This document shows positions 1 to 5,781 of a stretch of 29,117 bases of DNA, piece by piece (position 1 is the stretch's first letter; every line of letters begins with the position of its first letter). The position numbers and the translations under genes were made by a program. This DNA comes from Deltaproteobacteria bacterium (GTDB taxonomy: Bacteria; Desulfobacterota; Desulfobacteria; C00003060; C00003106). The stretch is taken from positions 1 to 29,117 of the forward strand of contig JAFDAE010000022.1 in NCBI GenBank assembly GCA_019314005.1, in the 5' to 3' direction. Below the pieces are notes generated by a model. It did not search any database, had not been told where the DNA came from, and saw only the letters and a list, made by a program, of their open reading frames with translations.

Positions 1-2
1 AT

Positions 3-485
3 AAGTTATCTATCTATCCGGCAAAAGCAAGAATAAAGACTCCCGATACGGCTATTTTCGCTTTCGGCAGAGCGTTCCATGTTTACGTCTTAGAGCCAGA
101 TACCTTTGAAAAAGCAGTTGCCATATCACCGGAGATTAATAGGCGTACCAATCAGGGAAAAGAAGATTATCGTATGTTTGTTGAACAAAACAAAGATAAG
201 ACAGTGATCACGGCAGATGAATTTAATACCATTAAAGGTATGAAAGAGAAAATACTGCTTCACCCGCTTGCGTCTAAACTAATTGAAGGTGGTCTTTCGG
301 AACAAACAGTTATCTGGACAGATGAAGAAACGGGGCTCCCATGCAAAGCAAGACCGGATAAAATACCTACAGTTGATGGAGTTGTGGTAGATTTGAAAAA
401 GACCCGGGACGCCAGCCCGCATGGATTCCAGCGTTCTTTAATTGAAGGCACCGGATTGTTTTACCTTTATAGCCGTGGAGGATAA
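3..485 (+). CDS. RecE/exonuclease VIII-like PD-(D/E)XK nuclease, N-terminal part, 5' truncated by the window and frame-broken
   Basis: The reading frame is already open at base 3, so the true start lies before the window. The translation carries the RecE-like signature in order: FGRAFHVYVLEP (GxxxHxxvLEP motif), a P-x-x-x-R-R-T-N-Q-G-K segment, ETGLPCKARPD and VVVDLKKTRDASPHGF, the last two carrying the metal-binding D and the D-x-K of this nuclease family. Such enzymes degrade one strand of dsDNA 5'-3' and hand the single strand to a RecT partner, whose gene follows directly. After FQRSLIE the frame runs into a stop at 483-485, exactly where the family normally has a G-Y-x-x-Q-A-A-x-Y-L motif. 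The rest of the protein continues in another frame from about 442. This is either a disrupted gene or an assembly error. Confidence 0.75.
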   Translation, partial: KLSIYPAKARIKTPDTAIFAFGRAFHVYVLEPDTFEKAVAISPEINRRTNQGKEDYRMFVEQNKDKTVITADEFNTIKGMKEKILLHPLASKLIEGGLSEQTVIWTDEETGLPCKARPDKIPTVDGVVVDLKKTRDASPHGFQRSLIEGTGLFYLYSRGG

Positions 486-666
486 ACCGCCATATCGGAC
501 AGAGGTATATACCCTTGATAAAGATTTTTTGAAATGGGGATATAACGAATATAAGAGACTTCTGCTAATAGAAAAGGAATGCCGGGATGCTGGCTTTTAT
601 CCGCACTATCAGAATGCGGGGGCAGTGGAATTAACGAAGCCCAACTATCTACAAAGTTATGATTAG
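442..666 (+). CDS. RecE-like nuclease, C-terminal part in a shifted frame
   Basis: This frame encodes APDCFTFIAVEDKPPY followed by a helical tail, which matches the C-terminal portion of RecE-like nucleases (D-x-F-x-F-I-A-V-E-K-x-P-P-Y, then a region ending in Y-x-x-L). It is the natural continuation of the preceding fragment but sits in another frame. The junction at about 440-450 lacks the roughly 20 residues, including the conserved Gln/Tyr motif, that normally join the two halves. The apparent TTG start at 442 is probably only the first in-frame start-like codon. The stop at 664-666 is followed 9 bases later by the RecT-like gene. Whether any product is made from this fragment is unknown. 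Confidence 0.6.
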   Translation: MKAPDCFTFIAVEDKPPYRTEVYTLDKDFLKWGYNEYKRLLLIEKECRDAGFYPHYQNAGAVELTKPNYLQSYD

Positions 667-675
667 GAGAGAATC

Positions 676-1008
676 ATGGAAAATTATGAAGTAGCGATTT
701 ATGACGAAAAGGTGAAGTCGAGTTTTGTTGAAGTGGTTGACGAGAGCAAATACACAAAGGAAGTTATCTTTGCCGTACAAGCGTTCAGGGGGAATAACGC
801 CCTTCAAAAATGCGCCCCACAAAGCATAAAAAACGCTATCATTAATGTGGCCCTGACGGGCACAACCTTGAACCCTGTTTTACAACAGGCATATCTTATT
901 CCGAGAGATGGGAAGTGTTGTTTAGATTTCGGGTACAGGGGGCTTTGTAAGATAGCAACTGATGCAGGCGGAGTAATAGATATTGACGCATCCCTACCTG
1001 AAGCATAA
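676..1008 (+). CDS. RecT-family ssDNA annealing protein, N-terminal part (frame-broken)
   Basis: A good ribosome site (AGGAGAGAATC) precedes the ATG. The translation shows RecT landmarks: an AxxxCAPQSIKNAIINVA segment, LTGTTLNPVLQQAYLIPR and the strongly conserved CLDFGYRGLCKIATDAG. RecT proteins bind single-stranded DNA and promote annealing during phage recombination, usually with a RecE-type exonuclease. After GVIDIDA the frame runs to a stop at 1006-1008. The family would continue with a V-V-x-E-x-D-x-F stretch before the P-x-L-x-H-K-P motif, and the latter is found in the next frame. Roughly 15 residues seem to be missing at the junction. It could be a real inactivating deletion or a consensus error. 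Confidence 0.7.
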   Translation: MENYEVAIYDEKVKSSFVEVVDESKYTKEVIFAVQAFRGNNALQKCAPQSIKNAIINVALTGTTLNPVLQQAYLIPRDGKCCLDFGYRGLCKIATDAGGVIDIDASLPEA

Positions 1009-1627
1009 ACCCTGTCTTGAAAAAGACCGGGGCGAAATGATGTTTGTTTACGCGATAGCTATTTTACCGGACAATATCAAAAAGTTTATTGTGCTTACCA
1101 AATCCGAGATTGACGATATCAAAAAGACATCAAAAGCACTTAACAGTTCTTACTCGCCTTGGAAGGGTGCATTTCAAGCGGAGATGTGGCGTAAGTCTGC
1201 TGTAAAGAAACTCTATAAATATCTTCCACAGACAGAACGAATGTCAACGGCAGTTCATGTCCTGAATGAACATGAAGGATTAAGAAAGGAAGAGTTTACA
1301 TCTGCTGATGATTTAATGAAAAGGGTTGAAGAAGCTGAAGTAGTCGAAGAAACTACGCCCGAGAAGCCCCAGAATGCCCCACAATCGACTAAACCGCAGA
1401 ACAAGGGTAACACAGTAGAGGAGGCCAACAAACAGCTTATATTGGCTCTCAAGAAGAAAATCGGGGATAAAATGACTGGCATGAGCAAAGACGAAAAAAC
1501 GGCTATGCTCGTATGGATGCTAAATGGGAGAGAGATGACTGTTGATTTAATGCAACATTTTCTTGATAAGTATGATGATTTCAATGCAAACTACAAACTT
1601 CACCTATCCAACAATAAAAGAGGTTGA
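983..1627 (+). CDS. RecT-family ssDNA annealing protein, C-terminal part
   Basis: The frame enters RecT homology immediately: PYLKHKPCLEKDRGEMMFVYAIA, then VLTKSEIDDIKKTSKA, SPWKGAFQAEMWRKSAVKKL and YKYLP, the well-conserved core and C-terminal half of RecT proteins. It lacks the N-terminal half, which is in the 676-1008 frame. The TTG at 983 is a start only by position. A charged Gln/Asn/Pro-rich tail follows (about residues 110-145), then a helical C-terminal region of about 60 residues that may be a separate small domain. The stop at 1625-1627 is followed by the DUF3850 gene. If the break is real, RecT activity is probably lost. Confidence 0.75.
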   Translation: MTHPYLKHKPCLEKDRGEMMFVYAIAILPDNIKKFIVLTKSEIDDIKKTSKALNSSYSPWKGAFQAEMWRKSAVKKLYKYLPQTERMSTAVHVLNEHEGLRKEEFTSADDLMKRVEEAEVVEETTPEKPQNAPQSTKPQNKGNTVEEANKQLILALKKKIGDKMTGMSKDEKTAMLVWMLNGREMTVDLMQHFLDKYDDFNANYKLHLSNNKRG

Positions 1628-1653
1628 AATGACAGAAATAAAAGAAGGAGAAA

Positions 1654-1908
1654 ATGAATATGTCACGACAACACCATTATCTTAAATGTGAGACAGAGTT
1701 TTTCCAACAAGCAGTTGAATTGGGAGATAAAAACTTTGAGTTACGTAAAAATGACCGAGACTTTAAAATATATGATATTGTATATTTAGAAGAAACGGTA
1801 AAAGGAATAAAAACAGGCAGAGTAACAGATGGGTTTGAGATAACCTATGTACTTAAAGACTATGCTGGTCTGGAACCCGGCTATTGTATTTTTTGCTGGA
1901 GGAATTGA
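1654..1908 (+). CDS. DUF3850 (ASCH/PUA-like) domain protein
   Basis: This 84-residue protein matches DUF3850 along its whole length: HYLKCETEFFQQAVELGDKNFELRKNDRDF, then a hydrophobic strand with YLEE, TGRVTDGFEITYVL and a closing GLEPGYCIF. The FELRKNDRDF core is the hallmark. DUF3850 belongs to the ASCH/PUA-like fold, thought to bind RNA or nucleotides, and is common in phage early regions; its exact role is not established. The start is the ATG at 1654 behind AAGAAGGAG; a second in-frame ATG two codons later is equally possible. It sits in the same plus-strand operon as the recombination genes, with a 26-base gap. Confidence 0.85.
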   Translation: MNMSRQHHYLKCETEFFQQAVELGDKNFELRKNDRDFKIYDIVYLEETVKGIKTGRVTDGFEITYVLKDYAGLEPGYCIFCWRN

Positions 1909-1940
1909 AGAAATATTACCACTATGAAAGGAGAATAACA

Positions 1941-2126
1941 ATGGAAAATATGTTTATAGAGGGCTTTAAAGAGGGAATATCGACATTTGGCACATTGATG
2001 GGGTTTTTTCTGCCTATCATGATACTTGGAGTGCTTATAATTGTAATAACCAAAATACCGTGGAAATGGAAAGGGAAAGGGAATAACAATGACACTATTA
2101 GAACAAGTCAACAGAGAAGAGCCTGA
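1941..2126 (+). CDS. Small single-pass membrane protein (61 aa)
   Basis: I chose the ATG at 1941 because GAAAGGAGAATAACA lies directly upstream; the frame is open further 5' but that part overlaps the DUF3850 gene. A short acidic N-terminus (MENMFIEGFKEGIS) precedes one strongly hydrophobic segment, about residues 16-37, then a basic stretch WKWKGKG, which predicts an N-out, C-in single-pass protein. The C-terminus is polar and overlaps the next gene by 38 bases. No family is recognised. Two more genes of the same operon (2089-2271 and 3179-3310) are also tiny single-pass membrane proteins, so the operon has a membrane-directed part. Confidence 0.6.
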   Translation: MENMFIEGFKEGISTFGTLMGFFLPIMILGVLIIVITKIPWKWKGKGNNNDTIRTSQQRRA

Positions 2127-2271
2127 ACTCCGGCAAGAAGCCATCATCAGAGCGCAAGCATACCTTAGAAAACGAGCGGAAGAGAAGATGATGGCAATTT
2201 ACAAAGCGGATACAGTCGCAATAGGTGTAGGGCTGGTATTGCTGGCAGTGTTTGCTTGGTTTGCACTTTAG
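2089..2271 (+). CDS. Small C-tail membrane protein (60 aa)
   Basis: The ATG follows GGGAAAGGGAATAACA and lies inside the end of the previous gene. The first 40 residues are charged and helical (EQVNREEPELRQEAIIRAQ, then a KRAEEK region), and the last 20 (VAIGVGLVLLAVFAWFAL) form one transmembrane helix at the extreme C-terminus. That is a tail-anchored layout with the polar part in the cytoplasm. No homologous family is recognised. It is followed after 12 bases by the Cys-rich gene with an AAAGGAGAG ribosome site. Confidence 0.6.
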   Translation: MTLLEQVNREEPELRQEAIIRAQAYLRKRAEEKMMAIYKADTVAIGVGLVLLAVFAWFAL

Positions 2272-2283
2272 AAAGGAGAGGAC

Positions 2284-2592
2284 ATGAAATACGAAGACGT
2301 TGAAAAATATGGACTTACAGCACAAGGGAAACGGGAACTTTTGAAATACTTAGCAGGCGGAAAATTAACCCGGAAAGAAACGATGTTAGCCGCGTGCTAT
2401 GAATGTATGAATGGGTACGCAGATGGGAAGGTGGATTGTGGGATAGAGTCTTGCCCAATGTACCCCTACATGCCCTTTAGCGCACATAAAACTACAAGCG
2501 GGAGGAAGCTAACTCCTGAACAAAGGGTAGAGGCAGGGGAACGATTAAAGAAGGCCAGAAAACATAAATTAAAAGAGAAGGAGAAGGTATGA
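2284..2592 (+). CDS. Conserved phage Cys-rich (zinc-binding-like) small protein
   Basis: The 102-residue product contains KLTRKETMLAACYECMNGY followed by DCGIESCPMYPYMPF. The four cysteines at about 38, 41, 52 and 57 are spaced C-x2-C-x10-C-x4-C and look like a structural metal site. This arrangement, with the CPxYPYMP ending, recurs in small uncharacterised phage and bacterial proteins. The C-terminal third is highly basic (many Lys/Arg), suggesting nucleic-acid contact. Its stop overlaps the next start in an ATGA arrangement, so the genes are probably translationally coupled. Function is not known. Confidence 0.7.
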   Translation: MKYEDVEKYGLTAQGKRELLKYLAGGKLTRKETMLAACYECMNGYADGKVDCGIESCPMYPYMPFSAHKTTSGRKLTPEQRVEAGERLKKARKHKLKEKEKV

Positions 2593-2810
2593 AAAGACGG
2601 CATAAAGAAGATGTCTATTCCACAAACGATGAACTTCGTTACCTTGAGCATATCGGCGAAGATAGCGAGTATGTAATTCCCAAAGCCAAGCTATTGCGGG
2701 GATATCTGAACGGTATTGAAAAATGGAGGGAGGTCTGGAGAGGGCCCGGACTGAACATTAACCGTGAAGCAATTATTAAGGCGGTAAAGGAAAGGTTGAG
2801 AGCGATATGA
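2589..2810 (+). CDS. Hypothetical small basic protein (73 aa)
   Basis: The start ATG overlaps the stop of the Cys-rich gene (ATGA) and is preceded by AAGGAGAAGGT. The protein is charged, with RRHKEDVYSTNDELRYLEHIG at its start and a basic helical end KAVKERLRAI. No membrane segment or metal motif is visible, and I recognise no family. Its stop again overlaps the next start by 4 bases, so it belongs to the same coupled set of early genes. Confidence 0.55.
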   Translation: MKRRHKEDVYSTNDELRYLEHIGEDSEYVIPKAKLLRGYLNGIEKWREVWRGPGLNINREAIIKAVKERLRAI

Positions 2811-3166
2811 GAGATGATCCGCAGGCCATTATAAACGGAATGACAGCCAAAAATCTCCTTTTACAAGAGCAGAATAGAGAGCTTTTGAAGTTATCCGAAG
2901 CCAAAGCTCAAGCTGAACGAACTTATAACATTGCCGTGGCTACCGAAGTATTACGCCTTAAAAGCGAAGGAAACCCTGTTACATTGATACCCACGTTAGT
3001 TAAGGGTACAACTACCGTTGCAGACCTTAAATTGAAATTAGACATAGCTACAGGAGTTTTAAGGGCATGTGAGGAATCATTGAGAGATATACGGACTGCG
3101 ATTGATTGTTACAGGTCAATTCTATCCTGGATGAAAGAAGAATTAGTGAAGAGCGGAATCAACTAA
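2807..3166 (+). CDS. Hypothetical helical/coiled-coil protein (119 aa)
   Basis: The ATG sits in an ATGA overlap with the preceding gene. The first 60 residues are rich in Leu, Glu, Gln and Lys with heptad-like spacing (NLLLQEQNRELLKLSEAKAQ), so an oligomerising coiled coil is likely. The middle (GNPVTLIPTLVKGTTTVADL) is less polar, and the C-terminus returns to amphipathic helix. No catalytic motif or known family is seen. It is followed after 12 bases by a 43-residue membrane protein gene. Confidence 0.55.
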   Translation: MRDDPQAIINGMTAKNLLLQEQNRELLKLSEAKAQAERTYNIAVATEVLRLKSEGNPVTLIPTLVKGTTTVADLKLKLDIATGVLRACEESLRDIRTAIDCYRSILSWMKEELVKSGIN

Positions 3167-3178
3167 AAGGAGAGTGAT

Positions 3179-3310
3179 ATGAAATATCTAAAACGTGAGA
3201 GAAAAGTGTGGGAGGACTATCTCATTAGTGTTGTCGTTTTCACCGGGGTTGCCTTTGTTTCTGCGCTTGTCGGAGCAGGGTTTGTGATGATACTTTGGTG
3301 GATTGGATAG
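3179..3310 (+). CDS. Tiny single-pass membrane protein (43 aa)
   Basis: The open frame starts at an ATG preceded by AAAAGGAGAGTGAT, one of the better ribosome sites of the operon. The product begins with a basic stretch (MKYLKRERKVWEDY) and then has one long hydrophobic helix ending in MILWWIG. It is the last gene of the plus-strand early operon; the next gene is convergent. Positive charges before the helix predict N-in topology. No family is recognised. A small phage membrane protein here could serve host takeover or exclusion, but that is inference from context only. Confidence 0.5.
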   Translation: MKYLKRERKVWEDYLISVVVFTGVAFVSALVGAGFVMILWWIG

Positions 3311-3362
3311 GCAGAGCGGGAAAGGAGAAATCAACCAAGGGAAGAAAAAAGCCGCCCTGCCT
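3309..3362. repeat. Imperfect inverted repeat between convergent operons
   Basis: AGGCAGAGCGG at 3309-3319 can pair with CCGCCCTGCCT at 3352-3362, giving 10 of 11 pairs around a 32-base loop. It lies exactly where the plus-strand early operon ends and the minus-strand late operon ends. The large loop and the lack of a T-run directly after the stem argue against a standard intrinsic terminator, although a run of six T occurs inside the loop on the minus strand. Role uncertain. Confidence 0.3.
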
Positions 3363-3368
3363 ATAAGT

Positions 3369-3764
3369 TTACTTCTTGATCAATGTTCCGAGTCCATAAC
3401 TCCCAAAGTAGAAAAATCCAACTATCAAAGCAAGATATGCCAATTTAGTATCAACGATTGTGTCTTTGATATAAGCTGCCCATCCAGGGTCAAATTTCCA
3501 GACAATACAAGCGGCAACAACCAAGAGTACAAACGTCCCCATTATAATCCATGCAAGTATCCTGCGAGTAATTGATCGAACAGAGTTTTCATTTGCCGTG
3601 GCTTTTTGAATCGCAAGCCAAGTCTCCATGACCTTGCCAGCATCTTTGGCCTTTTCTTGGTCTGTATAAAAGGCATTGTCTAACATTCCCATACCGCTTT
3701 TAACTGTATCTGCTACTGTATCAACTACTTTTGGTGTACCTAATATTCCTGTTAAAAATCCCAT
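3369..3764 (-). CDS. Holin-like protein (resembles the GTA/3TM holin family)
   Basis: This 131-residue protein has a soluble N-terminal half with an amphipathic helix (residues 12-28) and then two strong hydrophobic helices at about 69-89 and 108-128, ending in basic residues. The length, the RRILAWIIMGTF segment and the helix spacing resemble phage holins of the 3TM/GTA type. Holins open the inner membrane at lysis. The place fits: it is the last gene of the late operon, next to a DUF5675 protein and another membrane protein. A GAGG-type ribosome site precedes it. Holin assignment is by resemblance and context. Confidence 0.65.
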   Translation of the reverse strand: MGFLTGILGTPKVVDTVADTVKSGMGMLDNAFYTDQEKAKDAGKVMETWLAIQKATANENSVRSITRRILAWIIMGTFVLLVVAACIVWKFDPGWAAYIKDTIVDTKLAYLALIVGFFYFGSYGLGTLIKK

Positions 3765-3774
3765 AATATCCTCC

Positions 3775-4176
3775 TTACCATTGGTTTAAAATTACTAATT
3801 GAAACATATCCTCTCCTTCAAGTTTCTGCATGAACTCTCCAAAGCCTTTCCGGGATGAAAGAATCGCCGGCACTCCATTAAGCTCTTCAAATTGTTCGCC
3901 GACTAAAATGCAGCCGTGTGAATCATCTTCAAGATTTCCTTTGTGGAATAGAATATGTTTTCTATTGGGCACGTCCATGACTTGAAATGTATCTCCAAAC
4001 TTAGGAGACTTCACTCTCATACACTCATACTGGTCATGTGGTATGCAGGATATTCCCCACTGATTATTCTTCCATTCTCGTTCAAGAGTCAAGGCAAAGG
4101 GAAATCCATCAGTAATCAAAACTCCGAATGTGCCCTTATCCGTCATGGCAACCCTCTTTAGAATTATGATTCTCAT
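3775..4176 (-). CDS. DUF5675 family protein, lysis-cluster candidate
   Basis: The 133-residue product shows the DUF5675 pattern: GTFGVLITDGFPFALTLERE, CIPHDQYECMRVKSPKFG, then MDVPNRKHILFHKGN and DDSHGCILVG. The His at about residue 78 and the HGC at 87-89 are conserved in the family and recall the active-site motif of L,D-transpeptidase-like folds, although catalysis has not been shown for DUF5675 to my knowledge. The gene lies directly upstream of the holin-like gene and no ordinary lysozyme, amidase or transglycosylase is present nearby, so a role in cell-wall attack is plausible but inferred. Confidence 0.8.
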   Translation of the reverse strand: MRIIILKRVAMTDKGTFGVLITDGFPFALTLEREWKNNQWGISCIPHDQYECMRVKSPKFGDTFQVMDVPNRKHILFHKGNLEDDSHGCILVGEQFEELNGVPAILSSRKGFGEFMQKLEGEDMFQLVILNQW

Positions 4177-4184
4177 AGTTCCTC

Positions 4185-4403
4185 CTATCTCAACTTATCA
4201 ATTTTGTCAAATATCCTCTGCTGCATGTCCTTGATTTCTTTTATGTCATCTTGGATTGCGCCTGACCTTTCGTCACAGAGAGACTTGGGCATGAATCCGT
4301 TACTTTTTGGAGACTTCATTTTGCAGATTCCAGTTATAGCTATACCCCCGCCGGTCACTATCATAGTTGAAAAAGCTAACGCATCTGGTAATGATTCAAA
4401 CAT
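4185..4403 (-). CDS. Small membrane-anchored protein of the lysis cluster (72 aa)
   Basis: An N-terminal hydrophobic segment (about residues 9-27, with MIVTGGGIAITGI) is followed by a charged helical region with a single Cys at about 43 and an amphipathic tail IKEIKDMQQRIFDKIDKL. One membrane helix plus a coiled tail is the layout of small lysis accessory proteins such as i-spanins or haemolysin-like XhlA proteins, but I see no diagnostic motif. It lies 8 bases upstream of the DUF5675 gene. A similar C-E-R plus coiled tail recurs in small phage proteins of unknown role. Confidence 0.55.
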   Translation of the reverse strand: MFESLPDALAFSTMIVTGGGIAITGICKMKSPKSNGFMPKSLCDERSGAIQDDIKEIKDMQQRIFDKIDKLR

Positions 4404-4412
4404 TTCAGTCTC

Positions 4413-4745
4413 CTATTTTGTTATTGGTACAACTTCAATTTCTAACTCTTGTTCAGCAATTTTTTCTTCCATAGTTTTAATCTTTGCCCTTTTAACGATT
4501 ATCTTCTGCACTTCCTCTGGTAACTTCTCTGCATCAGTTATAATCTTTCCAACTGTCGCAAATGAGATTGTCTTTTGCTCCTCTGCTGTCACGCCTTCAA
4601 GATTATCAGCATGCTTTTTGACAATGTCCATCATTATTCGATTTGCCCTATTCTCTACTACTCGTTGGCAGAATTCTTCGATTGAAGTATATTCGGTCAA
4701 TAAAGCTTTTATTTGCTCTTCTGTTAGATTGATGTTTATTTGCAT
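4413..4745 (-). CDS. Hypothetical helical protein downstream of the fibre genes (110 aa)
   Basis: The protein is almost entirely helical and charged: it opens with MQININLTEEQIKALLTEY, continues with RVVENRANRIMMDIV and ends in a Glu/Lys-rich segment. The LTxEQ...NRAxxxMxxI pattern occurs in small proteins encoded beside phage tail fibres, whose function is not known to me; a fibre chaperone or neck component is possible. It lies between the fibre gene (11-base gap) and the lysis cluster on the late strand. The ATG is preceded by TAAAGGAGAATAAT. Confidence 0.5.
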   Translation of the reverse strand: MQININLTEEQIKALLTEYTSIEEFCQRVVENRANRIMMDIVKKHADNLEGVTAEEQKTISFATVGKIITDAEKLPEEVQKIIVKRAKIKTMEEKIAEQELEIEVVPITK

Positions 4746-4756
4746 ATTATTCTCCT

Positions 4757-5758
4757 TTAGTCTTTTGAGATTAATTTAATTAGCATAGAAGTATCCCCTA
4801 TCCCACTTCCCCATATATCAACTGTGTCCGCAGATGCATGATTAACGTATGCTTGAAGAACAACAGTATCGTTTGCACTTAATGAATTTATGCTCATCAC
4901 ATGATTAGTCACATCACCTGCAATAGCAGCCTGTGCCCAATGAGAGTTATAAGCGGCCACACCATCGTATGTTTGTCCACCGTAAACTGTATCAGCTATT
5001 ATAGAAGCACCTGACCAAGCAATTTTAAAAGAAATGAGGTATTTTCCTTCTATAGGAGCTGTAAAAGTATAGGTTCCTGTGTTAAAATTAGATCCTATAT
5101 CATAAAACTCTGCATTAAGGTGAACATCTGTCCAAGTTTTATGAATAATATTTAATTGCTGAGCACTTAAGTAGGCTAAGCATTCTGGCACTTGCCCCAA
5201 CGCTTCATCTTTAACCTGCCAATTACTTCCATCACTTACCACCGTTACCTCTGCACAATAAGTATTTAATCGCGCATAAGTTTCTTTTGGCACTCCATCA
5301 GCGTTTTCATAATTAAAAGTTTCAGTGCCATTACCATCAAGCGTGATTAGATTATAATTAGCGTCAGTTTTTTTGAAGTGATAAGTAAGTCCTGCATTGC
5401 CTACTGCGGTGGGTAAGGTTATTGTATAAGGAGAAGACGCAGAAACTAAAACCAATCCTGCTTCTGCCACCGTTAAGGTTGCTGTTGTTGTTTTTGATAC
5501 GACTGAATTATCTATCTTCACATTGGGGATTCCATAGTTATCAAGCCCCGTCATTGAGGTTATGTCGGAGTTGACGCCTGCATCAGCATAAATCCCGTCA
5601 AAGTAAGTCTTCAGGAACGCCTTGATACTTGTCCAGCTACTTCTTTTAGTCTCCCCGGTCGCCTGATTTGTGGTATCGGAGACGTCCCGGATGGTTATAT
5701 TATCCCCGTTTGCTAACTCGGTTAGTTCTACTAAATCACTATTTCGTTTGTTCGCCAT
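4757..5758 (-). CDS. Tail fibre/receptor-binding protein with a C1q-like C-terminal domain
   Basis: The N-terminus (MANKRNSDLVELTELANGD, then a WTSIKAFLKTYFDGIY segment) is typical of phage fibre proteins that attach to the tail tip. The middle (about residues 80-190) is a beta-rich repeat with TITLPTA and LDGNGTETFNYE. The last 140 residues look like a C1q/TNF jelly roll: TGTYTFTAPIEGKYLISFKI, a VYGGQTYDG loop, then strands ending SLSANDTVVLQAYVNH and IKLISKD. C1q-like trimers form the host-binding tips of many phage fibres. Length 333 aa; strong ribosome site AGAAGGAGGCACAAA. This is the likely host-range determinant, together with the gene upstream. Confidence 0.75.
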   Translation of the reverse strand: MANKRNSDLVELTELANGDNITIRDVSDTTNQATGETKRSSWTSIKAFLKTYFDGIYADAGVNSDITSMTGLDNYGIPNVKIDNSVVSKTTTATLTVAEAGLVLVSASSPYTITLPTAVGNAGLTYHFKKTDANYNLITLDGNGTETFNYENADGVPKETYARLNTYCAEVTVVSDGSNWQVKDEALGQVPECLAYLSAQQLNIIHKTWTDVHLNAEFYDIGSNFNTGTYTFTAPIEGKYLISFKIAWSGASIIADTVYGGQTYDGVAAYNSHWAQAAIAGDVTNHVMSINSLSANDTVVLQAYVNHASADTVDIWGSGIGDTSMLIKLISKD

Positions 5759-5781
5759 TTTGTGCCTCCTTCTTTACTTCC

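Noticed and set aside
1629..1685. 18-codon frame between the RecT fragment and the DUF3850 gene
   Set aside because: No ribosome site of its own and it overlaps the DUF3850 start in another frame; most likely just the leader containing the DUF3850 ribosome site.
3303..3575. Plus-strand frame of 90 codons opposite the holin-like gene
   Set aside because: TTG start without convincing family similarity, mostly antisense to the holin-like gene; the plus operon appears to end at 3310.
4204..4779. Open frame of 191 codons on the plus strand across 4.2-4.8 kb
   Set aside because: It runs opposite two well-initiated minus-strand genes, with Ser/Ile/Phe-rich shadow composition and no start signal.
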